A stretch of 7,596 nt of DNA from CALWRM01 sp050309765 (lineage in GTDB: Bacteria; Bacillota; Clostridia; Christensenellales; UBA1750). The stretch is from contig JBNRMU010000117.1 of NCBI GenBank assembly GCA_050309765.1, positions 1-7,596 on the forward strand, read 5' to 3'. Shown here piece after piece: positions 1-6,724 of this stretch. The notes below the pieces were generated by a model. That model searched no databases and had not been told where the DNA came from. It saw only the letters and a program-made list of their open reading frames with translations. The position numbers and the translations under genes are program-made. Each line of letters begins with the position of its first letter. Position 1 is the first letter of the stretch.

Positions 1-695
1 TAATGTTGGAGGACTTTCTGAAAAAGAAAGACAATCCTGCATTGCTCCCGATGCAGATAGCCTATTACACAGGGCTTCGTATCGGAGAAGCGTGTGCATT
101 GACTTGGCAGGACATCAACCTTGACGGACAGTACCTCACAGTACGACGCAGTATGCGATACAACGGGCAAAGGCACAAGACAGAGATAGGTGCTACCAAA
201 CGCAAGAAAGTCCGCACCGTGGACTTCTGCGACACTCTGGCGGACATTCTCAGAAAGGCAAAGACGGAACAGCACAAGAGCCGCTTCAAGTATGGCGAAC
301 TCTACCGCCTCAATTACTATAAAGAGGTCAAGGAGAAAGACCGTACTTACTATGAAGTCTACAGCCTGCCGAGAACGGATGAAGTGCCAGACGGATACAA
401 GGAAATATCCTTTGTCTGCCTGAGACCTGACGGAGCATACGAGTCACCGAGTACGGTTGGTGTTATGACAAGGTCGGCAAAAAAGAAACTGGAAGGATTT
501 GAAGATTTCCATTTTCATATGCTGAGACACACATTTACCAGCAATCTGCTCTCTAATGGTGCAGCACCGAAGGACGTGCAGGAACTGCTCGGACACGCTG
601 ATGTAAGTACCACAATGAACATCTACGCTCACTCTAAGAGGGAAGCGAAACGAACTTCCGCAAGACTGCTTGATAAGGTGGTCGGGGAAGCCTAA
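1..695 (+). CDS. Tyrosine recombinase (integrase), C-terminal catalytic part; 5' end outside window
   Basis: This is a phage/conjugative-transposon type site-specific integrase that cuts and rejoins DNA through a tyrosine-DNA intermediate. The visible 230 residues hold the catalytic domain. The active-site set is complete: Arg26 in TGLRIGEA, His172 and Arg175 in HMLRHTF, His198 in LLGHADVSTT, and nucleophile Tyr208 in NIYAHS. A basic stretch (GATKRKKVRTV) fits the beta-hairpin that supplies the catalytic lysine. About 80 residues separate it from the HxxR box. The N-terminal arm-binding and core-binding domains are missing because the frame is open to the left edge; the ATG at position 3 is probably internal. 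The gene has visibly lower GC than the metabolic genes to the right. An int gene ending near a composition boundary is typical of integrative and conjugative elements such as the Tn916/Tn1549 class, but no transfer genes are visible, so the element type is inference. It appears functional, with no frameshift in the visible part. Confidence 0.93.
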   Translation, partial: MLEDFLKKKDNPALLPMQIAYYTGLRIGEACALTWQDINLDGQYLTVRRSMRYNGQRHKTEIGATKRKKVRTVDFCDTLADILRKAKTEQHKSRFKYGELYRLNYYKEVKEKDRTYYEVYSLPRTDEVPDGYKEISFVCLRPDGAYESPSTVGVMTRSAKKKLEGFEDFHFHMLRHTFTSNLLSNGAAPKDVQELLGHADVSTTMNIYAHSKREAKRTSARLLDKVVGEA

Positions 696-862
696 ACAAA
701 AAGTTTCCCTTGTTTCGGCTCATAAGGGCAAAAACAAGGGAAAATACATAAGGAACGAACATTAAAATGCCGATTTTCCTTGAAAACACAAGGGTTTCGG
801 AGGATTAAATAGATAAACCGGAATTTGTCACAACTTTTAGCATTGCGCTGCCATGTATAGGA
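696..862. other. Non-coding tail between int and the flavin reductase gene; probable element terminal region
   Basis: No reading frame of credible length lies here. The stretch is AT-rich and holds a 12-bp inverted repeat followed by further CAAGGG/CCTTG boxes up to 794. Such a tail directly after an integrase gene usually holds the integrase arm-binding repeats and the att site of an integrated element. I cannot place the actual crossover point because the opposite element end is outside the window and no tRNA gene or obvious duplicated core is present. Confidence 0.5.
704..743 (-). terminator. Perfect 12-bp inverted repeat, possible leftward terminator
   Basis: TTTCCCTTGTTT (704-715) pairs with AAACAAGGGAAA (732-743) across a 16-nt loop. 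Read on the minus strand the stem is followed by CTTTTTG, a short U-tract, which would suit termination of the flavin reductase transcript before it runs antisense into int. The plus-strand side has no U-tract, so it is not a good terminator for int. The sequence overlaps the recurring CAAGGG boxes and could instead be a protein-binding site; the two roles are not exclusive. Confidence 0.5.
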
Positions 863-1522
863 TCAATATTCGTAGGATTGATTTGCTTTCCTAAGCGCAG
901 CTATATAATCGCAGCCTTTTTCTTTCACATCCTCCGGATTTATCGGATAATGGACGTAGTAAAGAATCCCTTTTTCCCCGAACATATCTTCCGTATACGC
1001 CTTGTCTATATGCCCGCCTACAACTTCAAGGCATATCATAACATGGTCGTCACCAGGAACTATTTCCTTCTCCCACAGATATTTGCACTCCAGGTTTATG
1101 CAGCATTCGGCGATCATCGGCGCTTCTACCCATAACGCTTTTTCCACAGTAAGTCCCGACGAAGTTATCTCATCCGCTTCGAACCGATTGTTCTGTATCG
1201 TTTGCATGCAGGCTTCGTACAAATCAGAAGACATAAAATTGAGCACGGCTTCCTTCTTTTCGTTCAGGCTTTGGTAGAGATGCCCGCCTTTATTCACGTT
1301 CGACAGAATCGCATAATACCCGCCTCCGTGATTGGCGCTCGTAAATCCCGCCCATGACTGCATCGTAGCATTTGGCTGTCCGTTGGATTTATATGTTGTG
1401 ACAAGAAACATCGGCGTTGGGATTCCCATAATAAATTCTTTCCAATTAAACCCGAAGTTTTTTGCAAATTCTCCGTATGTCCCCCTCATAGATTCAGGCA
1501 TTTCTTTGTATTGGTATTTCAT
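863..1522 (-). CDS. Flavin reductase-like protein, FMN-binding split barrel
   Basis: The 219-residue product resembles the flavin reductase-like (DIM6/NTAB, COG1853) family, small dimeric split-barrel proteins that bind FMN and either reduce free flavin with NAD(P)H or serve as flavoredoxin-type carriers in the cytoplasm. The N-terminal half has the usual family pattern: a Pro-rich strand entry (GIPTPMFLVTTY, 33-44), then NGQPNATMQSW (47-57), and a central region with GGGYYAILSN. Length is normal and no signal peptide or membrane segment is seen. The start is supported by GGAAGG at 1529-1534, six bases upstream of the ATG. It has its own extended -10 promoter and reads toward the integrase. 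Base composition is markedly more AT-rich than that of the genes from 1639 on, so transfer with the adjacent element is plausible. The substrate and partner cannot be named; the family call is fairly secure, the biochemical role is not. Confidence 0.82.
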   Translation of the reverse strand: MKYQYKEMPESMRGTYGEFAKNFGFNWKEFIMGIPTPMFLVTTYKSNGQPNATMQSWAGFTSANHGGGYYAILSNVNKGGHLYQSLNEKKEAVLNFMSSDLYEACMQTIQNNRFEADEITSSGLTVEKALWVEAPMIAECCINLECKYLWEKEIVPGDDHVMICLEVVGGHIDKAYTEDMFGEKGILYYVHYPINPEDVKEKGCDYIAALRKANQSYEY

Positions 1523-1596
1523 CTTTTTCCTTCCTTCTGTACTAAAGCCAACATAAGAATTAACTTCAATTATCCCGACAAACTTCGCTTTGTATT

Positions 1597-1624
1597 ATTC
1601 TATCATGAACAACACAAATGTAAA
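1597..1624 (-). promoter_or_regulatory. Sigma-A-type extended -10 promoter for the flavin reductase gene
   Basis: On the minus strand, TTTACA (plus positions 1619-1624, five of six consensus matches) is separated by 16 bases from TAGAAT (1597-1602, five of six), with a TG extended -10 (TGATAGAAT). The 5' leader would be about 70 nt. The -35 box lies only 14 bases from the stop codon of the upstream fructokinase gene, so this promoter marks the left side of the composition step. Confidence 0.72.
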
Positions 1625-1638
1625 AATGGAGTTTTATT

Positions 1639-2592
1639 TTACAGGCTTTCCAGCATCTTCCGGGAGAGCTTGGCGCCCAGGGCGCCGGTCTGCGTGGCCA
1701 CCAGATAGCCGCACTTGTTGCCCGTAAGGGCGATGGCGCAAAGCTCTTCCGCGCTTAACTCTTCCACCGGCTTTTGCGTGCGCAAAAGCGCATCCAGCGC
1801 GCCGGCGAAGAAGTAATCGCCGCTGCCGGTGGTGTCGATCACGCCGCCTTTTTGAATGCCGCCCACATGGCCGCGCAGGCCCGCGCGGGTGTAGTAGTTG
1901 CAGCCCTGCGGCCCCAGGGTGATGAAGATGAGTCGGAGCGGATAGTCCGCCAGCAGCCTGTCGGCGGCCCTGTCCATATCCTTTTCGCCGGTCAAGAATT
2001 CGGCCTCCTCCTCGGAAACCTTGAGGATGTCCGCCCAGCCCATCACGGAAAGCATGGCCTGCCGCGCCGTATCCAGGTCCTTCCACAGCGGCGGGCGCAG
2101 GTTGGGATCGTAGGAGATCAGGCAGCCGTTTTGTTTGGCCAGCTCCAGCGCGCGCAGGGTGGCCGAGCGTGCCGGCTCGTGCGTTAAGGACAGAGAGCCG
2201 AAGTGGAACAGATCGGCGCCGATAAACGCCTCCTCCTTTACGTCCTCCGGCGCGATCTGGGTATCCGCGCCCGGGTCGCGGTAAAAGACGAAGTCGCGGT
2301 CGCCGTCCTCGTAGATGGTCACCACGTCCAGCGTGGTCAGATACTTTTCGCTCCGCTTCATATAGGCGGTGGAGATGCCGTTTTTCTCCAGCGAGCGCAT
2401 CAAAAAGTCGCCGTAGCCGTCCCTGCCCACACAGGCAAACAAGCTGCACCGATTGCCAAGCTTTGCCATACAGGCAAGCATGTTGGCCGGTGCGCCGCCG
2501 GGGTTGATCTCCACCAGGGGATGGCCCTGGGCGCTCTTGCCCACGGGCGTGGAATCGATCAGAAGTTCGCCGAGAGATATGATCCTGGCCAT
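1639..2592 (-). CDS. PfkB-family fructokinase (ScrK-like)
   Basis: This cytoplasmic sugar kinase of the ribokinase/PfkB fold probably phosphorylates D-fructose to fructose 6-phosphate with ATP. Its 317 residues match the bacterial fructokinase layout: GELLID near the N-terminus (8-13), the sugar-site motif NPGGAPAN (30-37), YRDPGAD (104-110), HFGSLSLTHEP (130-140), SYDPNLRPPLW (160-170), and the ATP-site TLGPQG (225-230). The anion-hole/catalytic motif is DTTGSGD (253-259), with Asp259 the expected base; Ser257 replaces the more usual Ala. The start is supported by GGAGG at 2601-2605, eight bases upstream. Beside uxaC, a 2-keto-3-deoxygluconate kinase would make pathway sense and belongs to the same superfamily, but the fructokinase motifs favour fructose. 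A well-formed promoter and a palindrome lie upstream. No terminator follows the stop codon before base composition changes. Confidence 0.88.
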   Translation of the reverse strand: MARIISLGELLIDSTPVGKSAQGHPLVEINPGGAPANMLACMAKLGNRCSLFACVGRDGYGDFLMRSLEKNGISTAYMKRSEKYLTTLDVVTIYEDGDRDFVFYRDPGADTQIAPEDVKEEAFIGADLFHFGSLSLTHEPARSATLRALELAKQNGCLISYDPNLRPPLWKDLDTARQAMLSVMGWADILKVSEEEAEFLTGEKDMDRAADRLLADYPLRLIFITLGPQGCNYYTRAGLRGHVGGIQKGGVIDTTGSGDYFFAGALDALLRTQKPVEELSAEELCAIALTGNKCGYLVATQTGALGAKLSRKMLESL

Positions 2593-2646
2593 ATGTGCAT
2601 CCTCCGCATATTTTTATCCGTCCGGCGTTTGTGCCGCGTTTTATTC

Positions 2647-2675
2647 AGTATAGCGCCAAAGGCGGCCCCTGGCAA
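2647..2675 (-). promoter_or_regulatory. Sigma-A-type promoter of the fructokinase gene
   Basis: On the minus strand TTGCCA (plus 2670-2675, five of six consensus matches) precedes TATACT (2647-2652, five of six) with the ideal 17-base spacer. The leader to the ATG at 2592 would be about 45-50 nt. The spacer contains CGCC-AAA-GGCG, an 11-bp near-symmetric site that could act as an operator overlapping the promoter. Confidence 0.75.
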
Positions 2676-2684
2676 CGGCACAAG

Positions 2685-2700
2685 GCGGACGCGCGTCCGC
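2685..2700. repeat. Perfect 16-bp palindrome upstream of the fructokinase -35 box, candidate operator
   Basis: GCGGACGC is followed directly by its reverse complement GCGTCCGC. It starts ten bases from the -35 hexamer of the fructokinase promoter and is about 170 bases upstream of the other promoter. Even-centred symmetry of this kind is typical of LacI/GntR-type regulator sites, but the sequence does not match an operator I know and no regulator gene is in the window. It has no loop, so a hairpin role is unlikely. Confidence 0.45.
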
Positions 2701-2868
2701 TGACGTTGTGTTTTTTGCACGGTATCTTTATGGCTTAAAAACTATCCGGCGCGCAACCGATCACCCTTTCGTGGGCCGAAGAAGACAAAAAACGGCCCAA
2801 AAATGAAGCCTCCGCCCCACAATTCGGCGAAAAAACGCCCTATACAGCGCAGAATTTTTAGAAATACA

Positions 2869-2897
2869 TGGAAAAATTCTCTCATATCGTGTACAAT
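2869..2897 (+). promoter_or_regulatory. Sigma-A-type promoter of the peptidase-uxaC operon
   Basis: TGGAAA (2869-2874, four of six matches to TTGACA) and TACAAT (2892-2897, five of six matches to TATAAT) are separated by 17 bases, with an AT-rich upstream flank. Transcription would begin near 2904, giving a leader of about 38 nt before the ATG at 2942. Confidence 0.62.
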
Positions 2898-2941
2898 GAA
2901 AATCGGTTGTTGTTATGTGTGACTTTAGGGAGGTCTAAGAC

Positions 2942-4360
2942 ATGAATGAGGTCATGTATCAACAGGCCTGCGCCCTGCTGGACGAAAGGCGCGAGGAGTT
3001 TGTGCGCGAGCTGATGGCCCTGGTCGCCATCCCCTCCGTGTCCGGCGAGGGAACAAGCGATATGCCCTTTGGCGAGGGTTGCTTCCTCGCCCTGCAGGAG
3101 GCACTGCGCCTCGGCCGGGAAAAGGGTCTGCTCGCCGAGCTTTACGACAACCGCGTTGGCCGTCTGGCCCTTCGCTCCGGCCCGGCGGACATCGGCCTTT
3201 GGGGGCATCTGGACGTGGTGCCGGCCGGCAACGGCTGGACGCTTTCCGGACCCTTCGAACCCGTTTATCGGGATGGCTATGTGATCGGCCGCGGCGTATC
3301 GGACAACAAGGGCCCCACGCTTGGGCTTTTGTACCTGCTTGCCTGCCTGAAGGAAGCGGGCATTCCCCTCAAAAAGAACTTCGCGTTGTACCTTGGCACG
3401 GACGAGGAAAAGGGCATGGAGGACGTGCAGCACTTTACCCGCTATTATGAAGCGCCCAAATACTCCATCGTGGCGGACGGCCCCTTTCCCGTGTGCTATG
3501 CCGAAAAGGGCATACTCGAGGCACGGCTGGTTTCCGTCAATCCCTTCACGGAAAACGTTTTAGAGATGGAGGCCGGCACGGTGTCCAACATGGTGCCGGA
3601 CAGCGCCCGCATCGTTCTGCGCAAAACGCAGCAGGCCCTGTCCGCGCTGGAAAAGCTGCCGGAAAGCCTCTCCTATACCGTTGAGGAGGACGTCATCCGC
3701 ATCACGGCCAAGGGCCGGGGCGGCCACACGGCACATCCCCAGGGCACGCAAAACGCCATCCGCCTGCTTACCGAGGCCCTGCTTGCCGCCGAGATGCTGC
3801 CGGAGGCCGACCTTGACATCCTGCATTTTCTCAACCGCGTCAACGAGGACGTGTACGGCACCACGCTGCACATCCGCTGCGAGGACGACATCAGCGGCCG
3901 GCTCACCTGCGTGGGCTCCACCCTGTGCCTGCGCCAGGGGCATGCAGACCTGGGCGTGAACATCCGCTATCCCGTCAAGGAGCGCGAGGAGCGCCTGGTC
4001 GATTCCATCGCCACCACCTGCGCGCAGTACGGCTTCACCATGGAGCTTGTGCGCATCTCCGCGCCCAACCACTTCCCCGTGAACCATCCGCTGGTCACGG
4101 GCCTGACCGAGGTGTATGCCGCCCACACCGGCCAAAGCAAGCCGCCCTTTGTCATGTTCGGCGGCACCTACGCGCGCAAGCTGCCCAATGCCATCGCCTT
4201 CGGGCCTTCCTTCCCGGACGCCCCCGCCCTGCCCGGCAAGCTGTTCCTTCCCGGCCACGGCGGCGCGCACCAGGCGGACGAGGCCCTGGACGTGAACGCG
4301 CTGTTCGACGCTCTGAAGCTGTACATAAAGGCCATCTTTTTCCTGGACGATCTGGACTAG
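2942..4360 (+). CDS. M20-family metallopeptidase, PepV/Sapep-like dipeptidase
   Basis: A di-zinc cytoplasmic peptidase likely to hydrolyse dipeptides or related small amides. The 472-residue length is close to that of PepV (about 470). The expected M20 ligands occur in order: His89 and catalytic Asp91 in GHLDVVP, Asp121 in GRGVSDNKGP, catalytic Glu155 and ligand Glu156 in GTDEEKG, Asp179 in ADGPFP, and His443 in HQADE. These lie within a few residues of the PepV positions. The lid domain occupies roughly residues 190-370, with His262 in GGHTAH matching the lid histidine that reaches the active site. Departures from typical PepV are ADGPFP where PDAxFP is usual, and a His-rich AHP after the lid histidine. 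AGGGAGG (2927-2933) lies eight bases before the ATG. It is first in an operon with uxaC. Substrate is unknown; carnosinase- or beta-Ala-dipeptide-like activity is possible. No signal peptide. Confidence 0.9.
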   Translation: MNEVMYQQACALLDERREEFVRELMALVAIPSVSGEGTSDMPFGEGCFLALQEALRLGREKGLLAELYDNRVGRLALRSGPADIGLWGHLDVVPAGNGWTLSGPFEPVYRDGYVIGRGVSDNKGPTLGLLYLLACLKEAGIPLKKNFALYLGTDEEKGMEDVQHFTRYYEAPKYSIVADGPFPVCYAEKGILEARLVSVNPFTENVLEMEAGTVSNMVPDSARIVLRKTQQALSALEKLPESLSYTVEEDVIRITAKGRGGHTAHPQGTQNAIRLLTEALLAAEMLPEADLDILHFLNRVNEDVYGTTLHIRCEDDISGRLTCVGSTLCLRQGHADLGVNIRYPVKEREERLVDSIATTCAQYGFTMELVRISAPNHFPVNHPLVTGLTEVYAAHTGQSKPPFVMFGGTYARKLPNAIAFGPSFPDAPALPGKLFLPGHGGAHQADEALDVNALFDALKLYIKAIFFLDDLD

Positions 4361-4397
4361 GCCTTTTCATCCCCCAAGCCAGAGGAGAAATATCGAG

Positions 4398-5783
4398 TTG
4401 AAACCCTTTTTAAATGAAGATTTCCTGCTTTCCGGCGACAGCGCCAGGCGCCTGTATTTCGATCACGCCGAAAACATGCCCATCGTGGACTACCACTGCC
4501 ACGTGAGCCCCGACGAGATATTAAAGGACGTGTGCCTGGACAACCTCGGCTACGCCTGGCTGGGCGGCGACCACTACAAGTGGCGGCTGATGCGCGCCTT
4601 CGGCCTGGATGAGGCGCTCATCACCGGCGCCGCGCCCTGGGAGGAGAAGTTCCGTGCCTACGCCTACTGCATCGCGCGGGCGGCGGGCAACCCTCTGTAC
4701 CACTGGACGCATCTGGAGCTCAAGCGCTTTTTCGGCTACGACGGGCCCTTTAACGAAAACACCGCGGACGAGGTCTGGGCGCTTTCCAAAGAGCTTTTGC
4801 AAAAGCCGCAGATGCATGTGCGCGGCCTGATCGAAAACTCCAACGTGCACTTCATCGGCACCACGGACGATCCCGCGGATACGCTCATGAGCCATTCCCT
4901 TCTGCGGCTGGACAAGGGCTTTGCCGTTCAGGTGGCGCCCAGCTTCCGCCCCGACAAGGCCGTCAACATCGAAAAAGGCGGCTTTGCCGAATACATCCGC
5001 AAGCTCTGCGGCGGGCCGGTGAGCCTTGCCGAGCTCAAGCAGGCGCTGGTTTCTTCCCTGGATCGCTTCTGCGAGCTGGGCTGCCGCGCCTCCGACCACG
5101 GGCTGGATGTGATCCCCTATGCCCCCTGCACGGACGCCTATGCCCAAAACGTGCTGGAAAAGGCCCTGCGCGGCGATGCGCTTTCTCCTTTGGAGATCGA
5201 GGGCTACAAGACGCACCTTCTGCAGTTCCTTGCCGAGCAGCTTTGCCAGCGCGACATGGTGATGCAGCTGCACTTTGGCGTGCAGCGCAACCTGAGCCCC
5301 GCGCTCATGCGCCGCATCGGTCCCGACGCCGGCGGCGACGCCATCGGCGACACGGGCTGCGCGGCTAAGCTGGGCGCATTCCTGGGCGCCCTGGAGGGGC
5401 GCGGCGCGCTGCCCCGCACCATCGTGTATTCCCTAAACCCCGCAGACAACGCCATGATCGACTCGGTACTTGGCTGCTTCCAGGGCAAAAGCCTTCTGCG
5501 CCTGCAGCACGGCAGCGCCTGGTGGTTCAACGACAGCTACTTGGGCATGCGCGCGCATCTGACCCAGCTTGCCTCCGTTTCGCTGCTTTCCGGCTTTGTG
5601 GGCATGCTGACCGATTCGCGCTCGTTTCTCTCCTACACCAGGCACGAGTATTTCCGCCGCATCCTCTGCGACCTGATCGGCTCCTGGGTGGACGAAGGCC
5701 AGCTGTATCCCGACTGGGAGGTGCTGGGCAAGATGGTCGAGGACATCTGCTTCAACAACGCCAAGGCGTACTTTAAGCTGTAA
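4398..5783 (+). CDS. uxaC: Glucuronate isomerase (uronate isomerase)
   Basis: UxaC converts D-glucuronate to D-fructuronate and D-galacturonate to D-tagaturonate, the first intracellular step of hexuronate catabolism. The 461-residue product is collinear with E. coli UxaC from end to end as I recall that protein: FLNEDFLL at the N-terminus, metal-binding YHCH with His33 and His35, GDHYKWR (57-63), GNPLYHWTHLEL (97-108), GTTDDP (154-159), SFRPDKA, LHFGVQRN, and the hallmark C-terminal block from Thr405 to Cys424 (TDSRSFLSYTRHEYFRRILC). The fold is an amidohydrolase-type barrel. The start codon is TTG at 4398: it aligns with the family N-terminus, and AGGAG (4383-4387) lies ten bases upstream. 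The gene follows the peptidase by 37 nt with no terminator between, so they are probably co-transcribed. Partner genes uxuA, uxuB, uxaA, uxaB and kdgA are not in the window. No key residue is missing. Confidence 0.97.
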   Translation: MKPFLNEDFLLSGDSARRLYFDHAENMPIVDYHCHVSPDEILKDVCLDNLGYAWLGGDHYKWRLMRAFGLDEALITGAAPWEEKFRAYAYCIARAAGNPLYHWTHLELKRFFGYDGPFNENTADEVWALSKELLQKPQMHVRGLIENSNVHFIGTTDDPADTLMSHSLLRLDKGFAVQVAPSFRPDKAVNIEKGGFAEYIRKLCGGPVSLAELKQALVSSLDRFCELGCRASDHGLDVIPYAPCTDAYAQNVLEKALRGDALSPLEIEGYKTHLLQFLAEQLCQRDMVMQLHFGVQRNLSPALMRRIGPDAGGDAIGDTGCAAKLGAFLGALEGRGALPRTIVYSLNPADNAMIDSVLGCFQGKSLLRLQHGSAWWFNDSYLGMRAHLTQLASVSLLSGFVGMLTDSRSFLSYTRHEYFRRILCDLIGSWVDEGQLYPDWEVLGKMVEDICFNNAKAYFKL

Positions 5784-5793
5784 ACAAACGCAT

Positions 5794-5826
5794 AAAAAAA
5801 GGAGGGCTTGCACCCTCCCTTTTTTT
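5794..5826. terminator. Bidirectional Rho-independent terminator after uxaC and the membrane protein gene
   Basis: GGAGGG (5801-5806) pairs with CCCTCC (5813-5818) around a 6-nt loop. Seven A residues precede the stem and seven T residues follow it after a single C, so a U-tract is produced on either strand. It sits 10 bases after the uxaC stop and 13 bases from the stop of the convergent membrane-protein gene, and so serves both. Confidence 0.9.
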
Positions 5827-5839
5827 AATCCTTTGTCCC

Positions 5840-6604
5840 TCATTTCCAGCAAAGCCGCAGGCGCAGCGCAAGGGCTGCCAAGCCCAGCAGCGCCGGCGTG
5901 TAGATGGTCGAAGCCCAGGAGCGGAAGAAAAAGTCTTTGAGCGCCCCCAGTTCCCGCCAGACAAAGCACTGTACAAAGGCCGCCAGCACGGCCAGCAGGG
6001 CAAGCGCCCACAGGCAGCCGCCCGCGACCCAAAGGGCGGCGTTTTCCTCGCGCGCAAGCCCCCTGGCCGCGGGGATGGGCAAAAAGCCCAGCAGCAGCGG
6101 CGTTATCTGTGCCAGCACGCCAAGAAGCGAATACCCAAGGCCCGTTTCCGTCCCATAGCGCAGTAAGCACAGACGATGTACCAGCAGCAGCGAAATCACC
6201 AGCAGTATACAGCGCAGCCAGCCGCTTTTTGCATCCAGCCGCGGCGCTGCCTTTTCGCCCGCGCCAAGGCCGGTGCCGATCAGCGCGGCGGAGAGCCACA
6301 CCGGATCGCGCAATTGCAAATAATAGCGTGCGGAGGCAAAAACCGGCGCCTCCATGTAGCGGCTTACATAGATGCAGAGCAGCAGCGCCGCGCCTATGAC
6401 CAAACCTGACAGACGCAGCTTGGGCCTTTGCCCAAGACTCAGGGCCAGCAGCCCCGGCAAAAGCCCGATCGCAAGGCCCGGCCACAGCAGCGCGTACGCC
6501 GACTCGCAGCGGGGTTCAAAGCGCCTGGACAGGGCAAAGCTCAGCGCCAGTATTGCCACCGGCAGCCCCGCCAGGCAAACGGTCGAGATCCAGCGTTTGT
6601 TCAT
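5840..6604 (-). CDS. Unrecognised polytopic membrane protein (about eight predicted helices)
   Basis: I do not recognise this 254-residue protein. It is strongly hydrophobic, with likely membrane segments near residues 5-26, 36-57, 63-83, 101-116, 128-148, 156-178, 189-215 and 232-252, separated by short loops rich in Arg and Lys (RRFEPR at 27-32, REEN at 185-188, and the Arg/Lys-containing C-terminus). No transporter, kinase or peptidase motif is apparent. The start is the ATG at 6604, because AAAGGAGG (plus positions 6612-6619) lies seven bases upstream; the frame stays open to 6793, but that longer form would translate through a terminator hairpin. It is monocistronic and convergent with uxaC, sharing its terminator, so no link to hexuronate metabolism is implied. 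Composition matches the GC-rich neighbours. No clear promoter was found; TATACA near 6640 is a weak -10 candidate. Confidence 0.78.
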   Translation of the reverse strand: MNKRWISTVCLAGLPVAILALSFALSRRFEPRCESAYALLWPGLAIGLLPGLLALSLGQRPKLRLSGLVIGAALLLCIYVSRYMEAPVFASARYYLQLRDPVWLSAALIGTGLGAGEKAAPRLDAKSGWLRCILLVISLLLVHRLCLLRYGTETGLGYSLLGVLAQITPLLLGFLPIPAARGLAREENAALWVAGGCLWALALLAVLAAFVQCFVWRELGALKDFFFRSWASTIYTPALLGLAALALRLRLCWK

Positions 6605-6646
6605 CGGACAGCCTCCTTTTTTCAGGGACGTAAGGGGGTTGTGTAT

Positions 6647-6718
6647 ATGTTTATCGTAAGGTATTGCCTGCATCTGCGCTATCCCGTTTGCCCAAGTTGT
6701 CAGTCTTCCTGTCCATAA
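6647..6718 (+). CDS. Possible 23-residue Cys-rich small protein (low confidence)
   Basis: An ATG at 6647 is preceded by AAGGGGG (6632-6638) with an eight-base spacer, a plausible ribosome-binding site. The frame encodes 23 residues, contains four cysteines, and ends in CPSCQSSCP, then TAA. Seven bases later a strong hairpin terminator begins whose better U-tract is on this same strand, although no other plus-strand gene lies between the uxaC terminator and this point. Against it: no convincing plus-strand promoter, very short length, and overlap with the 5' untranslated region of the divergent membrane-protein gene. It could be chance. Function unknown. Confidence 0.22.
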   Translation: MFIVRYCLHLRYPVCPSCQSSCP

Positions 6719-6724
6719 GCACGA

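Larger units (their letters stand above)
2593..2941. other. 349-nt divergent regulatory spacer between fructokinase and the peptidase-uxaC operon
   Basis: No gene is visible. It holds a promoter for each flank, a 16-bp perfect palindrome (2685-2700), the 8-bp inverted pair TTGTGCCG (2629-2636) and CGGCACAA (2676-2683) bracketing the fructokinase promoter, and two small hairpins: GGGCCG/CGGCCC (2773-2798) and GGCG-A6-CGCC (2826-2839). I recognise no riboswitch. Confidence 0.6.

Noticed and set aside
780..862. att site within a tRNA gene
   Set aside because: No tRNA cloverleaf or tRNA 3' end is recognisable here, and the opposite element end is not available to define a duplicated core.
1639..2592. 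2-keto-3-deoxygluconate kinase call for the PfkB gene, suggested by its uxaC neighbourhood
   Set aside because: The NPGGAPAN, HFGSLSLTHEP and SYDPNLRPPLW blocks are those of bacterial fructokinases. The context alone is not enough to override them, though substrate was not tested.
2773..2798. GGGCCG/CGGCCC hairpin as a terminator or riboswitch element
   Set aside because: The 14-nt loop is A-rich, the stem is only 6 bp, there is no U-tract after the stem on the plus strand, and no upstream gene needs it; the five T residues on the minus strand precede rather than follow the stem.
3560..4270. 236-codon minus-strand frame inside the peptidase gene
   Set aside because: It is fully antisense to a peptidase with all metal ligands in place, has no ribosome-binding site that I see, and its composition is typical of a shadow frame.
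5433..6485. Long minus-strand open frame (350 codons) spanning the uxaC 3' end and the membrane-protein gene
   Set aside because: It is antisense to the well-supported uxaC and out of frame with the membrane protein. It crosses the bidirectional terminator and is low-complexity in Ala, Arg and Gly, as expected of shadow frames in GC-rich DNA.
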